Shown here: positions 1-10,400 of the stretch, in pieces | Layout: the number at the start of each line of letters is the position of its first letter | Numbering within the stretch: the first letter of the stretch is position 1 | Assembly: GCF_035989885.1 (NCBI RefSeq) | Contig: NZ_CP108518.1 | Span: forward strand, 4,017,501 to 4,081,500 | DNA: 64,000 nucleotides | Reading direction: 5' to 3' | DNA from: Streptomyces sp. NBC_01232 | GTDB lineage: Bacteria; Actinomycetota; Actinomycetes; Streptomycetales; Streptomycetaceae | Notes under the pieces: generated by a model | Told to the model about the DNA's origin: nothing | Seen by the model: the letters and a program-made list of their open reading frames with translations, nothing else | Database searches by the model: none | Position numbers and translations under genes: made by a program

Positions 1-2
1 TG

Positions 3-767
3 CCGCACGTGCCGACGATCAAGGACGCCATGCCGAAGGACCCGTCCCAGGCGGGCGGCAGCGGCTGGAAGCGGCTGCTCCGGCACAAGGCCATGGTGCA
101 GCTGTGCGTGCTGGGCTTCGTGGTGTTCTTCGCCTGCTACGGACAGTTCGAGTCGGGTCTGGCCGCCTTCGGTACCGAGGCCGCCGGGATCTCCCCCTCC
201 ACCCTCGGTTTCGCGCTCGCGGCCAACACCGGCGCGATCGTCGTCGCGCAGTTCGTGGTGCTGCGGCTCGTCGAGAAGCGGCGCCGGTCGCGTGTGATCG
301 CGCTCGTCGGGCTGATCTGGACCGTGGCGTGGGTCATCGCCGGGTTCTCGGGTCTGGGGCACGGCAGCGCCATGATGGCCGCCGCCGCGTTCATCACCAC
401 GTACGCGCTCTTCGGCATCGGTGAGGCCATGCTGTCGCCGACCCTGGCCCCGCTGGTGGCGGACCTGGCGCCGGAGGGCTCCGTGGGGCAGTACAACTCG
501 GCCTTCGCGCTGGTCAAGCAGATGGCGCTGGCCCTGGGGCCGCTCGGGGTGCCGCTCGGTGCGGGTGTTCCGATGCTCTACATCGGGGTCTTCGTACTCG
601 TGTCGCTCGGGATCGCCGCCCTGGCGCTGCGGCTCGGCAGGCGGCTGAGCCCGATGCAGGACAACCCCTGGATGGCGAGCAGGGTCGTGGCTCAGGGCGG
701 TCCGGCCGTCGTGGCCAAGGAACCCGCCGTCGCCGGGGCCGTCGCCGTGGAGCCCGTGCACGCGTAG
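3..767 (+). CDS. MFS transporter, C-terminal part (5' truncated by window edge)
   Basis: The frame is open to the left edge, so the true start lies outside the window; the visible part is about 254 residues. It carries about six hydrophobic membrane segments with a basic cytoplasmic loop (VEKRRRSRV) between two of them, as in the second half of a 12-helix major facilitator protein. The segment GIGEAMLSPTLAPLVADLAP followed by GQYNSAFALVKQMALALGP is typical of drug/proton antiporter MFS proteins. The tail is Ala/Val-rich and hydrophilic. The substrate cannot be told from this sequence. It ends just before a strong hairpin shared with the convergent phosphatase gene. Confidence 0.85.
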   Translation, partial: PHVPTIKDAMPKDPSQAGGSGWKRLLRHKAMVQLCVLGFVVFFACYGQFESGLAAFGTEAAGISPSTLGFALAANTGAIVVAQFVVLRLVEKRRRSRVIALVGLIWTVAWVIAGFSGLGHGSAMMAAAAFITTYALFGIGEAMLSPTLAPLVADLAPEGSVGQYNSAFALVKQMALALGPLGVPLGAGVPMLYIGVFVLVSLGIAALALRLGRRLSPMQDNPWMASRVVAQGGPAVVAKEPAVAGAVAVEPVHA

Positions 768-795
768 GTACGTACGTATATATGTGCGGGCAGCA

Positions 796-829
796 GGAAG
801 GCCCCGGTCCTCGTGGACCGGGGCCTTCC
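796..829. terminator. Bidirectional terminator hairpin
   Basis: A perfect 15-bp inverted repeat (GGAAGGCCCCGGTCC, loop TCGT, and its complement) lies between the end of the MFS gene and the end of the convergent SpoIIE-type phosphatase gene. It can serve both strands. There is no long U-run, as is usual in Streptomyces. Confidence 0.8.
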
Positions 830-839
830 GCGCGTCCGG

Positions 840-2654
840 CTACTTGTCCGGCAGGGCGAACTCGCACCAGACGGCCTTGCCGCCGCCCGGGGTGCGGCGG
901 GAGCCCCAGGAGGAGGCGATCGTCGCGATGATCGAGATGCCGCGGCCGGTCTCGTCGGCCGGTTCCGCGCGGCGGCGGCGCGGGAGGTGGTCGTCCCCGT
1001 CGGTTACCTCGATGATCAGCCGGCGGTCGGTTCGGCGCAGGCGCAGGTGCATGGGCGGGGTGCCGTGCTGGAGGGAGTTCGCGACGAGCTCGCTGGCGGC
1101 CAGGACACCGAGGTCGCAGAGCTCGACGGGGAAACGCCAGGAGGCGAGGACGCCCTGGGCGAAGGCGCGGGCGCGCGGGGCCGCTTCGATGCCGCCGAGG
1201 AGTTCGAGTGCGGCGTTGTGGAAGAGCTCGGCGTCCGATCCGGTGCGGGCGGGCTGCTGCAGGACCATCACGGCGACGTCGTCGTCGTGGTCGGCGTCCA
1301 CGCCGAGGGCGCGCATCAGGCGGTCGCAGATGACGGCCGGGGTGCCCTGGGCGCCGGAGAGGGCGCGTTCCAGAGCGGCGACGCCCTCGTCGATGTCCTC
1401 GCCGCGGCGTTCGACCAGGCCGTCGGTGTAGAGGACGGCGGTGGAGCCGGGGCCGAGGGCGATGGTGCCGGAGGTGTGGAGCCAGCCGCCGGTGCCGAGC
1501 GGCGGGCCGGTGGGGTCGGCGGCTCTGCGTACGGTGCCGTCCTCGTCGCGGACCAGGATCGGGAGGTGGCCGGCGGAGGCGTACGCGAGCAGGCCCTCGT
1601 TGGGGTCGTGGACGGCGTAGACGCAGGTGGCGATCTGGCTGGCGTCGATCTCGGCGGCGAGGCCGTCGAGGAGCTGGAGCACCTCGTGCGGGGGCAGGTC
1701 CAGGCGGGCGTACGCGCGGACGGCGGTGCGCAGCTGGCCCATGACGGCGGCGGCGCGGACCCCCCGGCCCATGACGTCCCCGATGACCAGGGCGGTGCGG
1801 CCGGCGCCGAGGGTGATGACGTCGTACCAGTCTCCGCCGACCGCGGCCTCGGTGCCGCCGGGCTGGTAGGTAGCGGCGACGCGCAGGTCGTCGGGCTGCT
1901 CCAGCTCCTGCGGGAGTAGGGAGCGCTGGAGGGTGACGGCGGCCTCGCGCTGGCGGCGCTCACTGGCGCGGAGCCGGTCGACGGCCTCGGCGTGGTCGGT
2001 GACGTCGGCGAGGTGGATCAGGACGCCGGTGCGGTCGGTCTCCGTGTCGTTCCCGTCGCCGGTCTCGCTCTTGGCCGTGGGGAACTCGACCGGGGTGCAG
2101 GTGACGGTGTACGTGCTGCCGCCGCCCGGTGCGGCGCGGTTCTTGGCGGTACGGGACTTGCCGCTGCGCTGGACCTGGTCGAGGAGCGGTAGCAGGCCGA
2201 GCTCGCCGAGTTCAGGGAGGGACTCGTGCGCGGGGGCGCCCGAGGTGCGGGCGCCGAAGCCGGCGGTGTAGGCGTCGTTGACGTAGGCGACGCGGTGCTC
2301 GGGGCCGTGGACGAGGGCGATCAGGGCCGGGAGCCGGCCGAGGACCTCGCGTACGGAGAGCTCGTCGAGGGAGGGCACGGCGGTGAGGACGCCCGTCCGC
2401 GGGGACGGGGCCGCGGTGGTGCCTCCGCCGCTGCCGCTGCTGCTTCCGGTCCCGGAGACCGTGGGGTCGGCGGGGTGTCCGTCGCCGGCGGGCGCGGGCC
2501 GCTCGGCTCCGGGGTCGGCGCGGCCCCCGCGGGCTGCCGGGACCGCGCCTTCACCCCGCTTGGCCTGGGCGGCGGCGTGTTCGGACCGGGCGGCGGCGCG
2601 GCGCTGCGTTCCGGGAAACCGGGCGCTCCAGCGCGTGAAGTTCACTGCGTTCAA
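840..2654 (-). CDS. PAS / SpoIIE (PP2C) / HATPase multidomain phosphatase
   Basis: This 604-residue protein has an Ala/Gly/Pro-rich low-complexity N-terminus (1-95), a PAS-like domain (about 100-220, with RVAYVNDAYTAGF), a linking helix, a SpoIIE/PP2C phosphatase domain (about 245-465) and a C-terminal GHKL ATPase domain (about 475-600). PP2C metal-binding signatures are visible: GGDWYD, GDVMGRG and DDDVAVMV. The ATPase domain has the N-box SELVANSLQHG and the G-rich segment GRGISII, as in RsbW-type anti-sigma kinases. Families with this architecture control STAS-type anti-anti-sigma factors in partner switching; that role is inferred here. No STAS-domain partner is adjacent. It is one of three SpoIIE-type phosphatases in the window. 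Confidence 0.9.
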   Translation of the reverse strand: MNAVNFTRWSARFPGTQRRAAARSEHAAAQAKRGEGAVPAARGGRADPGAERPAPAGDGHPADPTVSGTGSSSGSGGGTTAAPSPRTGVLTAVPSLDELSVREVLGRLPALIALVHGPEHRVAYVNDAYTAGFGARTSGAPAHESLPELGELGLLPLLDQVQRSGKSRTAKNRAAPGGGSTYTVTCTPVEFPTAKSETGDGNDTETDRTGVLIHLADVTDHAEAVDRLRASERRQREAAVTLQRSLLPQELEQPDDLRVAATYQPGGTEAAVGGDWYDVITLGAGRTALVIGDVMGRGVRAAAVMGQLRTAVRAYARLDLPPHEVLQLLDGLAAEIDASQIATCVYAVHDPNEGLLAYASAGHLPILVRDEDGTVRRAADPTGPPLGTGGWLHTSGTIALGPGSTAVLYTDGLVERRGEDIDEGVAALERALSGAQGTPAVICDRLMRALGVDADHDDDVAVMVLQQPARTGSDAELFHNAALELLGGIEAAPRARAFAQGVLASWRFPVELCDLGVLAASELVANSLQHGTPPMHLRLRRTDRRLIIEVTDGDDHLPRRRRAEPADETGRGISIIATIASSWGSRRTPGGGKAVWCEFALPDK

Positions 2655-2780
2655 GCCTCGTGGTGTCGCGAGTGGTCGCTGTGTCGCTCGTGGGCGGTCG
2701 CTGACTGGACGATGTCACTCTGTGCAGGGGTGAGCCCACCTATGGTCACACGTCCAGTGTGGTCGACCGCACTGACAACG

Positions 2781-4199
2781 TCAGCCCTGGCCGTTCTGCG
2801 GGGGGTTGGGGGCGGGGGGCGGGGGTGGGGGTTTGTGGCCGCCGCCTGCAGCCAGTTCGAATTCTGCCCTGGGGTGTTCGAGGGAACCCAGGGAGACGAT
2901 CTCACGCTTGAAGAGGCCTGAGAGGGTCCATTCGGCAAGGACGCGCATTTTGCGGTTGAAGCTCGGAACGCGGCTCAGGTGGTAGGCGCGGTGCATGAAC
3001 CAGGCCGGGTAGGCCTTGAGCTTGCGGCCGTAGATGTGGGCGACGCCCCGGTGGAGGCCGAGCGAGGCGACGGAGCCCGCGTACTTGTGGGCGTATTCGG
3101 TCAGGACCTCGCCGCGCATGGCGGCGAGGAGGTTGTCGGCGAGGACCTTGGCCTGGCGGACGGCGTGCTGGGCGTTGGGGGCGCATTCGCGGCCCTTCTC
3201 GTCCGCGGTGATGTCGGGGACCGCGGCGGCGTCGCCCGCGGCCCAGGCGTGCTCGACCCCTTCGATGGTGAGGAAGGAGGTGCAGGCCAGGCGGCCGCGT
3301 TCGTTCCTGGGGAGGTCGGAGGCGGCCAGGACGGGGTGGGGCTTGACGCCTGCGGTCCACACGACGGTGCGGGTGGGGAAGCGGGCGCCGTCGCTGAGGA
3401 CGGCGACGCGGTTCTCGCAGGATTCGAGCCGGGTCTCCAGGCGGACGTCGATGTTGCGGCGGCGCAGCTCGCGGACCGTGTAGACACCCATCTCGGGGCC
3501 GACCTCGGGGAGGATCCGGTCGCTGGCCTCGACGAGGACCCACTTCATGTCCTCGGGCTTGATGTTGTGGTAGTACCGCGCCGCGTAGCGGGCCATGTCC
3601 TCCAGCTCGCCGAGGGCTTCGACGCCCGCGAAGCCGCCGCCGACGAAGACGAAGGTGAGGGCGGCGTCGCGGAGGGCGGGATCGCGGGTGGAGGAGGCGA
3701 TGTCCATCTGTTCGATGACGTGGTTGCGCAGGCCGATGGCCTCTTCGACGGTTTTGAATCCGATGCCGTAGTCGGCGAGTCCCGGGACGGGGAGGGCGCG
3801 GGAGATGGAGCCCGGGGCGAGGACGAGTTCGTCGTACTCCATCTCGATGGGACCGGCGCCCTCGTCGGCGGTGGCGAGGGTGGTGACGGTCACGGTCCGT
3901 TTGGCGTGGTCGATGCGCTGGGCCTCGCCGATGACGATGCGGCACTTGCCGAGTACGCGGCGCAGCGGGACCACGACGTGGCGGGGTGAGATGGCGCCCG
4001 CGGCCGCTTCGGGGAGGAAGGGCTGGTAGGTCATGTAGGGCTCTGCGGAGACCACTGTGATCTCGGCTTCGCCGGCTCTCAGCTTTCTCTGGAGGCGGAG
4101 CGCCGTATACATGCCGACGTAGCCGCCGCCGACGATCAGGATGCGCGTACGGGGCGGGGTACCGGGGTTCGTGCCCCGGGAGTTAGCAGCCTTCACCAT
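2781..4199 (-). CDS. Type II NADH dehydrogenase (NDH-2-like FAD oxidoreductase)
   Basis: The product is a pyridine nucleotide-disulphide oxidoreductase of NDH-2 type, about 472 residues, which would pass electrons from NADH to quinone at the membrane without pumping protons. The first dinucleotide fold is RILIVGGGYVGMYTA near the N-terminus. A second glycine-rich motif, FVFVGGGFAGVEALGE, lies mid-protein for NADH, and the FAD C-terminal motif AWAAGDAAAVPD is present. The tail is unusual, a proline run (KPPPPPPAPNPPQ). The frame is open to 4427, but the extra upstream residues look non-coding. I chose the ATG at 4199 (MVKAANSRG), with the ATG at 4211 as an alternative. It is divergent from a TetR regulator that may control it. 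Confidence 0.88.
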   Translation of the reverse strand: MVKAANSRGTNPGTPPRTRILIVGGGYVGMYTALRLQRKLRAGEAEITVVSAEPYMTYQPFLPEAAAGAISPRHVVVPLRRVLGKCRIVIGEAQRIDHAKRTVTVTTLATADEGAGPIEMEYDELVLAPGSISRALPVPGLADYGIGFKTVEEAIGLRNHVIEQMDIASSTRDPALRDAALTFVFVGGGFAGVEALGELEDMARYAARYYHNIKPEDMKWVLVEASDRILPEVGPEMGVYTVRELRRRNIDVRLETRLESCENRVAVLSDGARFPTRTVVWTAGVKPHPVLAASDLPRNERGRLACTSFLTIEGVEHAWAAGDAAAVPDITADEKGRECAPNAQHAVRQAKVLADNLLAAMRGEVLTEYAHKYAGSVASLGLHRGVAHIYGRKLKAYPAWFMHRAYHLSRVPSFNRKMRVLAEWTLSGLFKREIVSLGSLEHPRAEFELAAGGGHKPPPPPPAPNPPQNGQG

Positions 4200-4537
4200 C
4201 CCATGACGCATCGTGGCCGGGAGTTTGTCCACAGGCCCGACAGATTGTGTGACCGGAGGTGGTGGTGGGGCGGGGTGGAAGAGGACCTCTGGTTGTGGCA
4301 GGAGTGCGCAGGTCAGACCGCCCGGAATGGCAGATTCCGGAGGCACGGATCGGAAAAGTGGGGGTGAATGCTCCGATCGGGGGGTGCTCCGTCCGGGGCT
4401 GCCTCTTCTGAATTGACTCTGGCTCAACTATGTTCGTATCTCGTCGAGGAGTAGGACCGGGCCCGAGACCGTGGCCCCCTCGGCGTGAAGGCGGGGAGTG
4501 TCTCCGGGGGGAGACAAATGATTACCGGGGGATACAT
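4200..4537. promoter_or_regulatory. Divergent intergenic region, NDH-2 / TetR
   Basis: This 338-bp stretch separates two divergent genes and must hold both promoters. On the plus strand TTGACT (4413-4418) and TATCTC (4437-4442) are spaced 18 bp and could be a sigma-70-type promoter for the TetR gene. No clear palindromic TetR operator was found by eye. A G-rich run at 4495-4512 precedes the TetR ribosome binding site. The promoter call is tentative. Confidence 0.4.
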
Positions 4538-5311
4538 ATGAACATTTCCGATTTCCATGGTTCCGCGACCACGCTCTCGGTCGAGAGCAGCGGACGCGGC
4601 ATCGCGGGCGGCACCACGCACGGCGTGGGCCGCTCCACGCCGCTGCGCGTCGACGCCCAGCGCAACCTCGAGCACGTCCTGCGCGCTGCCCGGGAGGTAT
4701 TCGGCGAGCTGGGCTACGGCGCTCCGATGGAGGACGTGGCACGTCGCGCCCGGGTCGGTGTCGGCACCGTGTACCGGCGTTTCCCGAGCAAGGACGTCCT
4801 CGTGCGGCGCATAGCCGAGGAGGAGACCGCTCGGCTGACCGAGCAGGCCAAGGCCGCTCTGGGACAGGAGGAGGAGCCGTGGCAGGCGCTGTCGCGCTTC
4901 CTGCGCACCTCCGTGGCGTCCGGCGCCGGGCGGCTGCTGCCGCCGCAGGTGCTGCGGGTGGGCTCGACCGTCGAGGACGAGGCCCAGGAGGCGGAGGCCG
5001 CACGGGTTCCGCACCAGCGGCAGGCCATGGCCGGCGCCGGGACCCTCGACCTGCGGGTCGTGGGCACGCGCGCGCCGATCGAGGACGAGCCCTCGGAGGA
5101 CTCGGGTGCGGGTGCGCTGCTCGAGGTCGTCGGCCGGCTCGTGCACCGGGCGCGGGAGGCCGGTGAGCTGCGCACCGATGTCACGGTGGCCGATGTGCTG
5201 CTCGTGATAGCGACGGCGGCGCCCGCGCTGCCCGACCCGGCGCACCAGGCGGCGGCTTCGACCCGGCTGCTCGACATCCTGCTCGAGGGGCTGCGGTCCC
5301 GGACGGTGTGA
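4538..5311 (+). CDS. TetR/AcrR family transcriptional regulator
   Basis: This 257-residue regulator has an N-terminal helix-turn-helix of TetR type (YGAPMEDVARRARVGVGTVY followed by RRFPSKDVLVRRI, about residues 60-95) and a helical C-terminal ligand or dimer domain. The first 45 residues before the HTH domain are a Ser/Gly-rich extension, longer than usual for the family. The ATG at 4538 was chosen because GGGGGAT lies six bases upstream and the frame before it looks non-coding. It is divergent from the NADH dehydrogenase gene, which is the simplest candidate target. The ligand is unknown. Confidence 0.88.
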   Translation: MNISDFHGSATTLSVESSGRGIAGGTTHGVGRSTPLRVDAQRNLEHVLRAAREVFGELGYGAPMEDVARRARVGVGTVYRRFPSKDVLVRRIAEEETARLTEQAKAALGQEEEPWQALSRFLRTSVASGAGRLLPPQVLRVGSTVEDEAQEAEAARVPHQRQAMAGAGTLDLRVVGTRAPIEDEPSEDSGAGALLEVVGRLVHRAREAGELRTDVTVADVLLVIATAAPALPDPAHQAAASTRLLDILLEGLRSRTV

Positions 5312-5478
5312 CGGTGTGACCACGGCGGCCGGACCGCGCTTCGGCGAGTGCCCAGTTGGGCGATTCGCCGAAATGTGCCCGGATGAGTGGATGGTGCGCA
5401 GAGGGGTTCGATGCCCGTCCCCCGTGTGACACGCTGGATCGGTGTACCGGTTGAGTGTGTCGTGCGGAAGTCTCCGCG

Positions 5479-7461
5479 ATGAGCGTTGACGGTCGGGAAG
5501 AGCCACTCGGTGGCGGCGGCAGCGAGGTCGAGGCGGGCAGTCTGCCCGCCCGGCAGGTGCCGGCCCAGCGCGGCCCGGGAGGGCGGCACGCACGCTCCTC
5601 GGACTCCGCCGGACCCGGCAGGCTCGGTGGCCTCGGCGGTCTGCGTGGCCTCGGTGGCGAACTGCCTCCGTCCGACGGAGACTTGATCACCCGGATGCGA
5701 GGGGGTGACGACGGTGCGTACGAAGAGCTGTTCCGTCGTCACGCCGACTCCGTGCGCCGCTACGCGCGGACCTGCTGCCGGGACGGGCACACCGCCGACG
5801 ATCTGACCGCCGAGGTGTTCGCGCGGACCCTGCAGGCGGTACGGGGCGGGGCCGGACCGGACCAGTCGGTGCGGGCCTACCTGCTGACCACCGTGCGCAG
5901 GGTCGCCGCGGCATGGGCGAAGACCGCAAGGCGGGAGCATCTCGTCGAGGACTTCGCCCTCTTCGCCGAGCAGGCCTCCGCGGGTACGGAGAGCGGGGCG
6001 GTCCTGTCCGGACTGTCCGGGGGCGACACGCTCGAACTGGGCGCGGACGTCCGGGCGATGCACGAGGCCGAGCAGTCGCTGGCCATGCAGGCCTTCCGCA
6101 GCCTGCCCGAGCGGTGGCAGGCCGTGCTCTGGCACACCACCGTGGAGGAGGCGTCGCCGAGTGCGATCGCGCCGCTTTTCGGGCTGAGCGCCAACGCGAC
6201 CGCCGTGCTGGCCAGTCGGGCCCGGGAAGGGCTCAAGCAGGCGTATCTGCAGGCCCATGTGAGTTCGGCGCTGAGCGAGGGCGGCGACTGCGCGCGATAC
6301 GCGGACCGGCTGGGCGCCTATGCCCGGGGCGGGCTGCGGATGCGGGCGGAGCGGGGACTGCGGGGGCACCTGGAGGAGTGCGTGAAGTGCCGGCTGGCCG
6401 CCGGGGAACTCCAGGATGTCAACGCGGGCATTCCCGCGCTGCTTCCGGTCGCGGTCATCGGGTGGTTCGCCGCCGGGTACGCGGGCAAGGTCGCCGGGGT
6501 GCTGGCAGGTGGGGCCGTCGCCGCGGGCGGGGCCGGAGCCGCGGCCGCCGCCGGTGGCGGGTCGACCGCGGGAGCCGGGACGGCCGGGGCCGCCGGTGGT
6601 GGGGCCGCCGGGGCGGGCAACGGGGCAGGGGGCGCCCTGGCTGCCGAGGGGCTCGGGCTGCCGGCCAAGGCCGCCATCGCCGCCGGGATCGCGGTGGCTG
6701 CGGCCGCCGGGGTCGTGTTCGCGCTGGCCGGGGACGACGCCGCGCCGCAGGCCCGGGCCAAGCCCGCGCCCACGGTGGCCGCGCCCGCGGTACCGGATGC
6801 GCCCGCCGCGCCGTCGGCCGAGCCGGAACCGCCCGCGCGGGAGGCACCGGTGGCGCGGGGGTCCGTACCTCCGCGGCCTGCTCCGACGCCCTCGGCCCGG
6901 GCCTCAGCCGCGCCCTCTCTCCCGCCCTCCCCGTCGCCCTCCCCCAGCCGGGAGAAGCCCTCGCCCACGCCGTCCCCGGACAGACCCTCGCCGAAGCCGA
7001 CACCGCCGCCGCCCCCGCAGCCCGCGCAGGGCTTCCCGCTGGCTGCTCTGCCCCACTCGGCCTACGGGGACCACCGCGGCCCCGAGCTGGAGACCTGGCG
7101 CAGCGGCTGGGTGTGGCAGCGCCGGGGGCTGGAGGTGGGCGGCCGGCGGTTCGTGCACGGGATCACCGTGAACTCGCGTTCCTCGGTGGAGATCGCCCTC
7201 AACCGGCAGTGCACGAGCTTCTCGGCGCAGGCCGGGGTGGACGGGCTGTCGCTGTTCACCGACACCCCGGTGCGGTTCTCCGTGTACGCCGACGGGCAGC
7301 GGCTCTGGCAGTCGGCCGCACTCGGCCACGAGGACCCGCCGGCGGCCGTGCAGGTCCCTCTCGCCGGACGCAAGACGCTGCGGCTGGTGGTCGAGAGGGC
7401 CGGGCCGGGCAGCCTGCCGACGCTGGCGAGCTGGGCCGACGCAGTGATCAGCTGCCGGTGA
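5479..7461 (+). CDS. ECF-type sigma factor fused to zinc-finger, membrane and NPCBM-like domains
   Basis: The product has 660 residues, about three times a normal ECF sigma factor. Region 2 lies at about 78-150 (YEELFRRHADSVRRYARTC, then DDLTAEVFARTLQAV) and region 4 at about 200-260 (AFRSLPERWQAVLWHTTVE). Next is an anti-sigma-like zinc-finger motif, HLEECVKC (297-304). An Ala/Gly-rich stretch follows with a probable membrane helix at about 396-418 (AAIAAGIAVAAAAGVVFAL). Then comes a Pro/Ser linker and a C-terminal domain (about 530-660) resembling NPCBM carbohydrate-binding modules. The layout implies a membrane-tethered sigma factor with an outside sensory domain; this is inferred from topology. 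The ATG at 5479 was chosen over one 24 bases upstream. The 3' end overlaps the convergent AfsR-like gene by 14 bp. Confidence 0.87.
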   Translation: MSVDGREEPLGGGGSEVEAGSLPARQVPAQRGPGGRHARSSDSAGPGRLGGLGGLRGLGGELPPSDGDLITRMRGGDDGAYEELFRRHADSVRRYARTCCRDGHTADDLTAEVFARTLQAVRGGAGPDQSVRAYLLTTVRRVAAAWAKTARREHLVEDFALFAEQASAGTESGAVLSGLSGGDTLELGADVRAMHEAEQSLAMQAFRSLPERWQAVLWHTTVEEASPSAIAPLFGLSANATAVLASRAREGLKQAYLQAHVSSALSEGGDCARYADRLGAYARGGLRMRAERGLRGHLEECVKCRLAAGELQDVNAGIPALLPVAVIGWFAAGYAGKVAGVLAGGAVAAGGAGAAAAAGGGSTAGAGTAGAAGGGAAGAGNGAGGALAAEGLGLPAKAAIAAGIAVAAAAGVVFALAGDDAAPQARAKPAPTVAAPAVPDAPAAPSAEPEPPAREAPVARGSVPPRPAPTPSARASAAPSLPPSPSPSPSREKPSPTPSPDRPSPKPTPPPPPQPAQGFPLAALPHSAYGDHRGPELETWRSGWVWQRRGLEVGGRRFVHGITVNSRSSVEIALNRQCTSFSAQAGVDGLSLFTDTPVRFSVYADGQRLWQSAALGHEDPPAAVQVPLAGRKTLRLVVERAGPGSLPTLASWADAVISCR

Positions 7462-10400
7462 GGACCGTGGTCAGCGTCGCGGCGAACGCGGCCGGGGTGA
7501 GGGCCGCGCCGGCCCGCTCCTCCCGGCCGTAGCGGTCCTGGCCGAGCACGGCGCGGGTCCGCTCCGGGAGGCCCTCCACCGCGGCGTTCTCCGGAACCGA
7601 GCGGGGATGTCCCGCGCGCCAGACGGTGGCCGCCGCGAGGGCCCGTACGGCCTCGGCGGGCCGGTCGGCGTCGGCCAGCAGCAGGGCCGCCGCCTCGGCC
7701 ATGCCGGCCAGGATGCGCTCGGCGCACCGGGCGTCGACGGCGGCGGCGAGGGCGGGCCCGATCCGGGCCAGACCGGCGGCCGGACCCCGCTCGCGGCCGG
7801 TGAGGACGGCGTCGACGGTGTCCAGCCCGGCCGTGAGCTGAGCGGGCACGGTGAACCGTTCGGCCTCGGCGCGGGCCCGCTCGCACTCCTCGCGCGCCCG
7901 GGCCGCGTCGCCCTGCTGGAGGGCGAGGAGGGCGGAGAGGAGCCGGGCGAAGGTGCTGACGTCGTACACCCCGCCGTACCGGTCGGTCTCCTGACGGGCC
8001 TCCTCCAGCAGCTCGGCGGCGCCCTCGGTGTCCCCCGCGCGGTAGGCGGTATCGGCGATCCGGGCGAGGGCGAAGGGTGCCTCGACGCGGGCCCCGACCT
8101 CGCGGGCGAGGCGCAGGCACTCCTCGAACTCGGCGCGGGCGTCGGCGTACCGGCCGCGCGAGAGGGCGACCTCCCCGGCGGCGCTCGCCACCTGGGCGCA
8201 GGTCCAGCGGTCTCCGACGCGCCGGGCGATGTCGTGCAGCTCGGCGAGGTCGGCGTCGACGGCGGCCAGGCCTCCGGTGACGTCGATGGTGACGTGGGTA
8301 CGGAGCATCAGGACCATGCCCAGCTCCCACTCACCGGCGTGGACGCGGCAGTTGGCGACGGACCGGTCGAGGTCGGCGTGGAATTCGTGGGGGGTGCCGG
8401 AAAGGAAGGTCGTCGCGGGCCAGAGCATCCCGGGGAAGAGAGTGGTCTCGGGGGAACCGTGCCGGAAGGTCTCCTTGATGCGGACGGCGAGGTCCCGGTA
8501 TCCGGGGGTGCGGAACTTCTCGGCGGAGTTGCTCTCCGCGAGCAGGAACATGTCGAGGACCTGCAGGCGCATGTGGCGCCAGTACGCCGGGGAGCCCTCG
8601 GGCGGGATCCGGGAGGTGAGGGCGAGGACCCGGGTGGTCCACTCGGCGCCCTCGGCGCGGTAGTTGCGCAGCCACCAGAACCAGCCGAGGGCGAAGACGA
8701 GGCGCTCGGCGACCTCGGTGTCGCCGTGGCTGTCACCGTCGCTGTCGGGGTCCTGGACGGTGGTGGTGTGGAGGGCGGCCCGGAGGTTGTCGAGCTCGGT
8801 CTCGACGCGCCGGATCCAGGGGAGCTGGGCGGCGGAGCGGATCAGGGGTTCGGCCTCTTCGGCGAAGGCGAGGTAGTGGGCGGTGTGACGGCGGGCGGTG
8901 GCGCGGGCGTCGGCGGGGTGGGCGGCGGCGCGCTCGGCGGCGTACTCGTGGATGGTTTCGAGCATGCGGTAGCGCCTGCCGTGGCCCTCGTCCGGTTCGG
9001 CGAGGACGAGGGACTTGTCGACGAGGGAGCCGAGGACGTCGGCGGTGTCGTACGGGGTCCCGTCGTACGGGGTCTTGTCGCGCGGGTCGGCGCAGACGGC
9101 CTCGGCGGCGTCCAGGTCGCAGCCGCCGGCGAACACGGACAGGCGGCGCAGGACGGTGCGCTCGGGCTCGTCGAGGAGGTCCCAGGACCAGTCGACGACC
9201 GCGCGCAGGGTCTGCTGGCGGGGCAGGACCGTACGGGCGCCGCTGGTCAGGAGCCGGAAGCGGTCGTCGAGGCGGGCGGCGATCTGGCGCGGGGTGAGCA
9301 GCCGCAGCCGGGCGGCCGCCAGCTCGATCGCGAGCGGCAGACCGTCGAGGCGGGCGCAGATCTCGGTCACGGCGGCGGGGTCTTCGGCGGGGCTGAAGCC
9401 GGGGCGGGCCGAGGCACCGCGGTCGGCGAAGAGCCGGTGGGCGGGATCGGGCGGCAGGGGCTCGACGGGGCGGACGGTCTCCCCCGGGACGCCGAGGGGT
9501 TCGCGGCTGGTGGCCAGGATCCGTAGGCCGGGGCAGTGCGTGAGGAGGAGCTCGGCGAGCTCGGCGGCGGCTCCGATGACGTGCTCGCAGTTGTCGAGGA
9601 CGAGGAGCAGGCGGCGGTGGGCGCAGTGTTCGACGAGGCGGGCGGCCGGGTCGGTGGCGGCCGCGGTCGGGGCCTCGCGGGCGACGAGGGAGCTCTCGCG
9701 CAGGCCGAGGGCGCTCAGGACGGCGCCGGGCACGGCGGCGGGGTGGTCCAGGCGGGCGAGTTCGACGATCCAGGCGGCTTCGGGATGGGCCGCGGCGGCG
9801 TGTTCGGCGAGGCGGGTCTTGCCGGAACCGCCGGGGCCGGTGAGGGTGACGAGGCGCAGGCGGGCCAGGTCGGCGCGGAGGGCGGCGAGTTCGGGCTCGC
9901 GGCCGACGAAGGAGGTCAGACGGGGACGGAGGTTCCCGCGGGGGGCCGGCTCGGGGCGGGGCGGCGCCGGGGTCTCCGACTGCGGCTCCGGCACCGGCTC
10001 CGGCTCCGAGTACGGCAGCGGCAGCGGCAGCGGCGGCATTGGCTCCGACTGCGACCGCGGCAGCTGGAGGAGTTCCGCGTGCAGGGCGGCCAGTTCGGGT
10101 CCCGGGTCGGTGCCGAGGGCGTCGGCGAGGACGCGGCGCGTGCGTTCGTACACGGCGAGGGCGTCGGCGGGACGGCCTGCGGCACGCAGGGCACGGAGCT
10201 GCTGCGCGCGGAGCGTTTCGTCGTACGGGGACTCGTGGAGCAGTGCCTCGATCTCCGGCAGGAGTGCGGCCGGGTCGGTGGCGCCGCTGCGCAGGTCCGC
10301 CTCGATGCGGTGGCGGAGGGCGCCGGAGCGGCGGGCCTCGGCCGCGGCCGCATGGGCGGCACGGGCGGGCTCGGGCAGGTCGGCGAAGGCGGGGCCGCGC

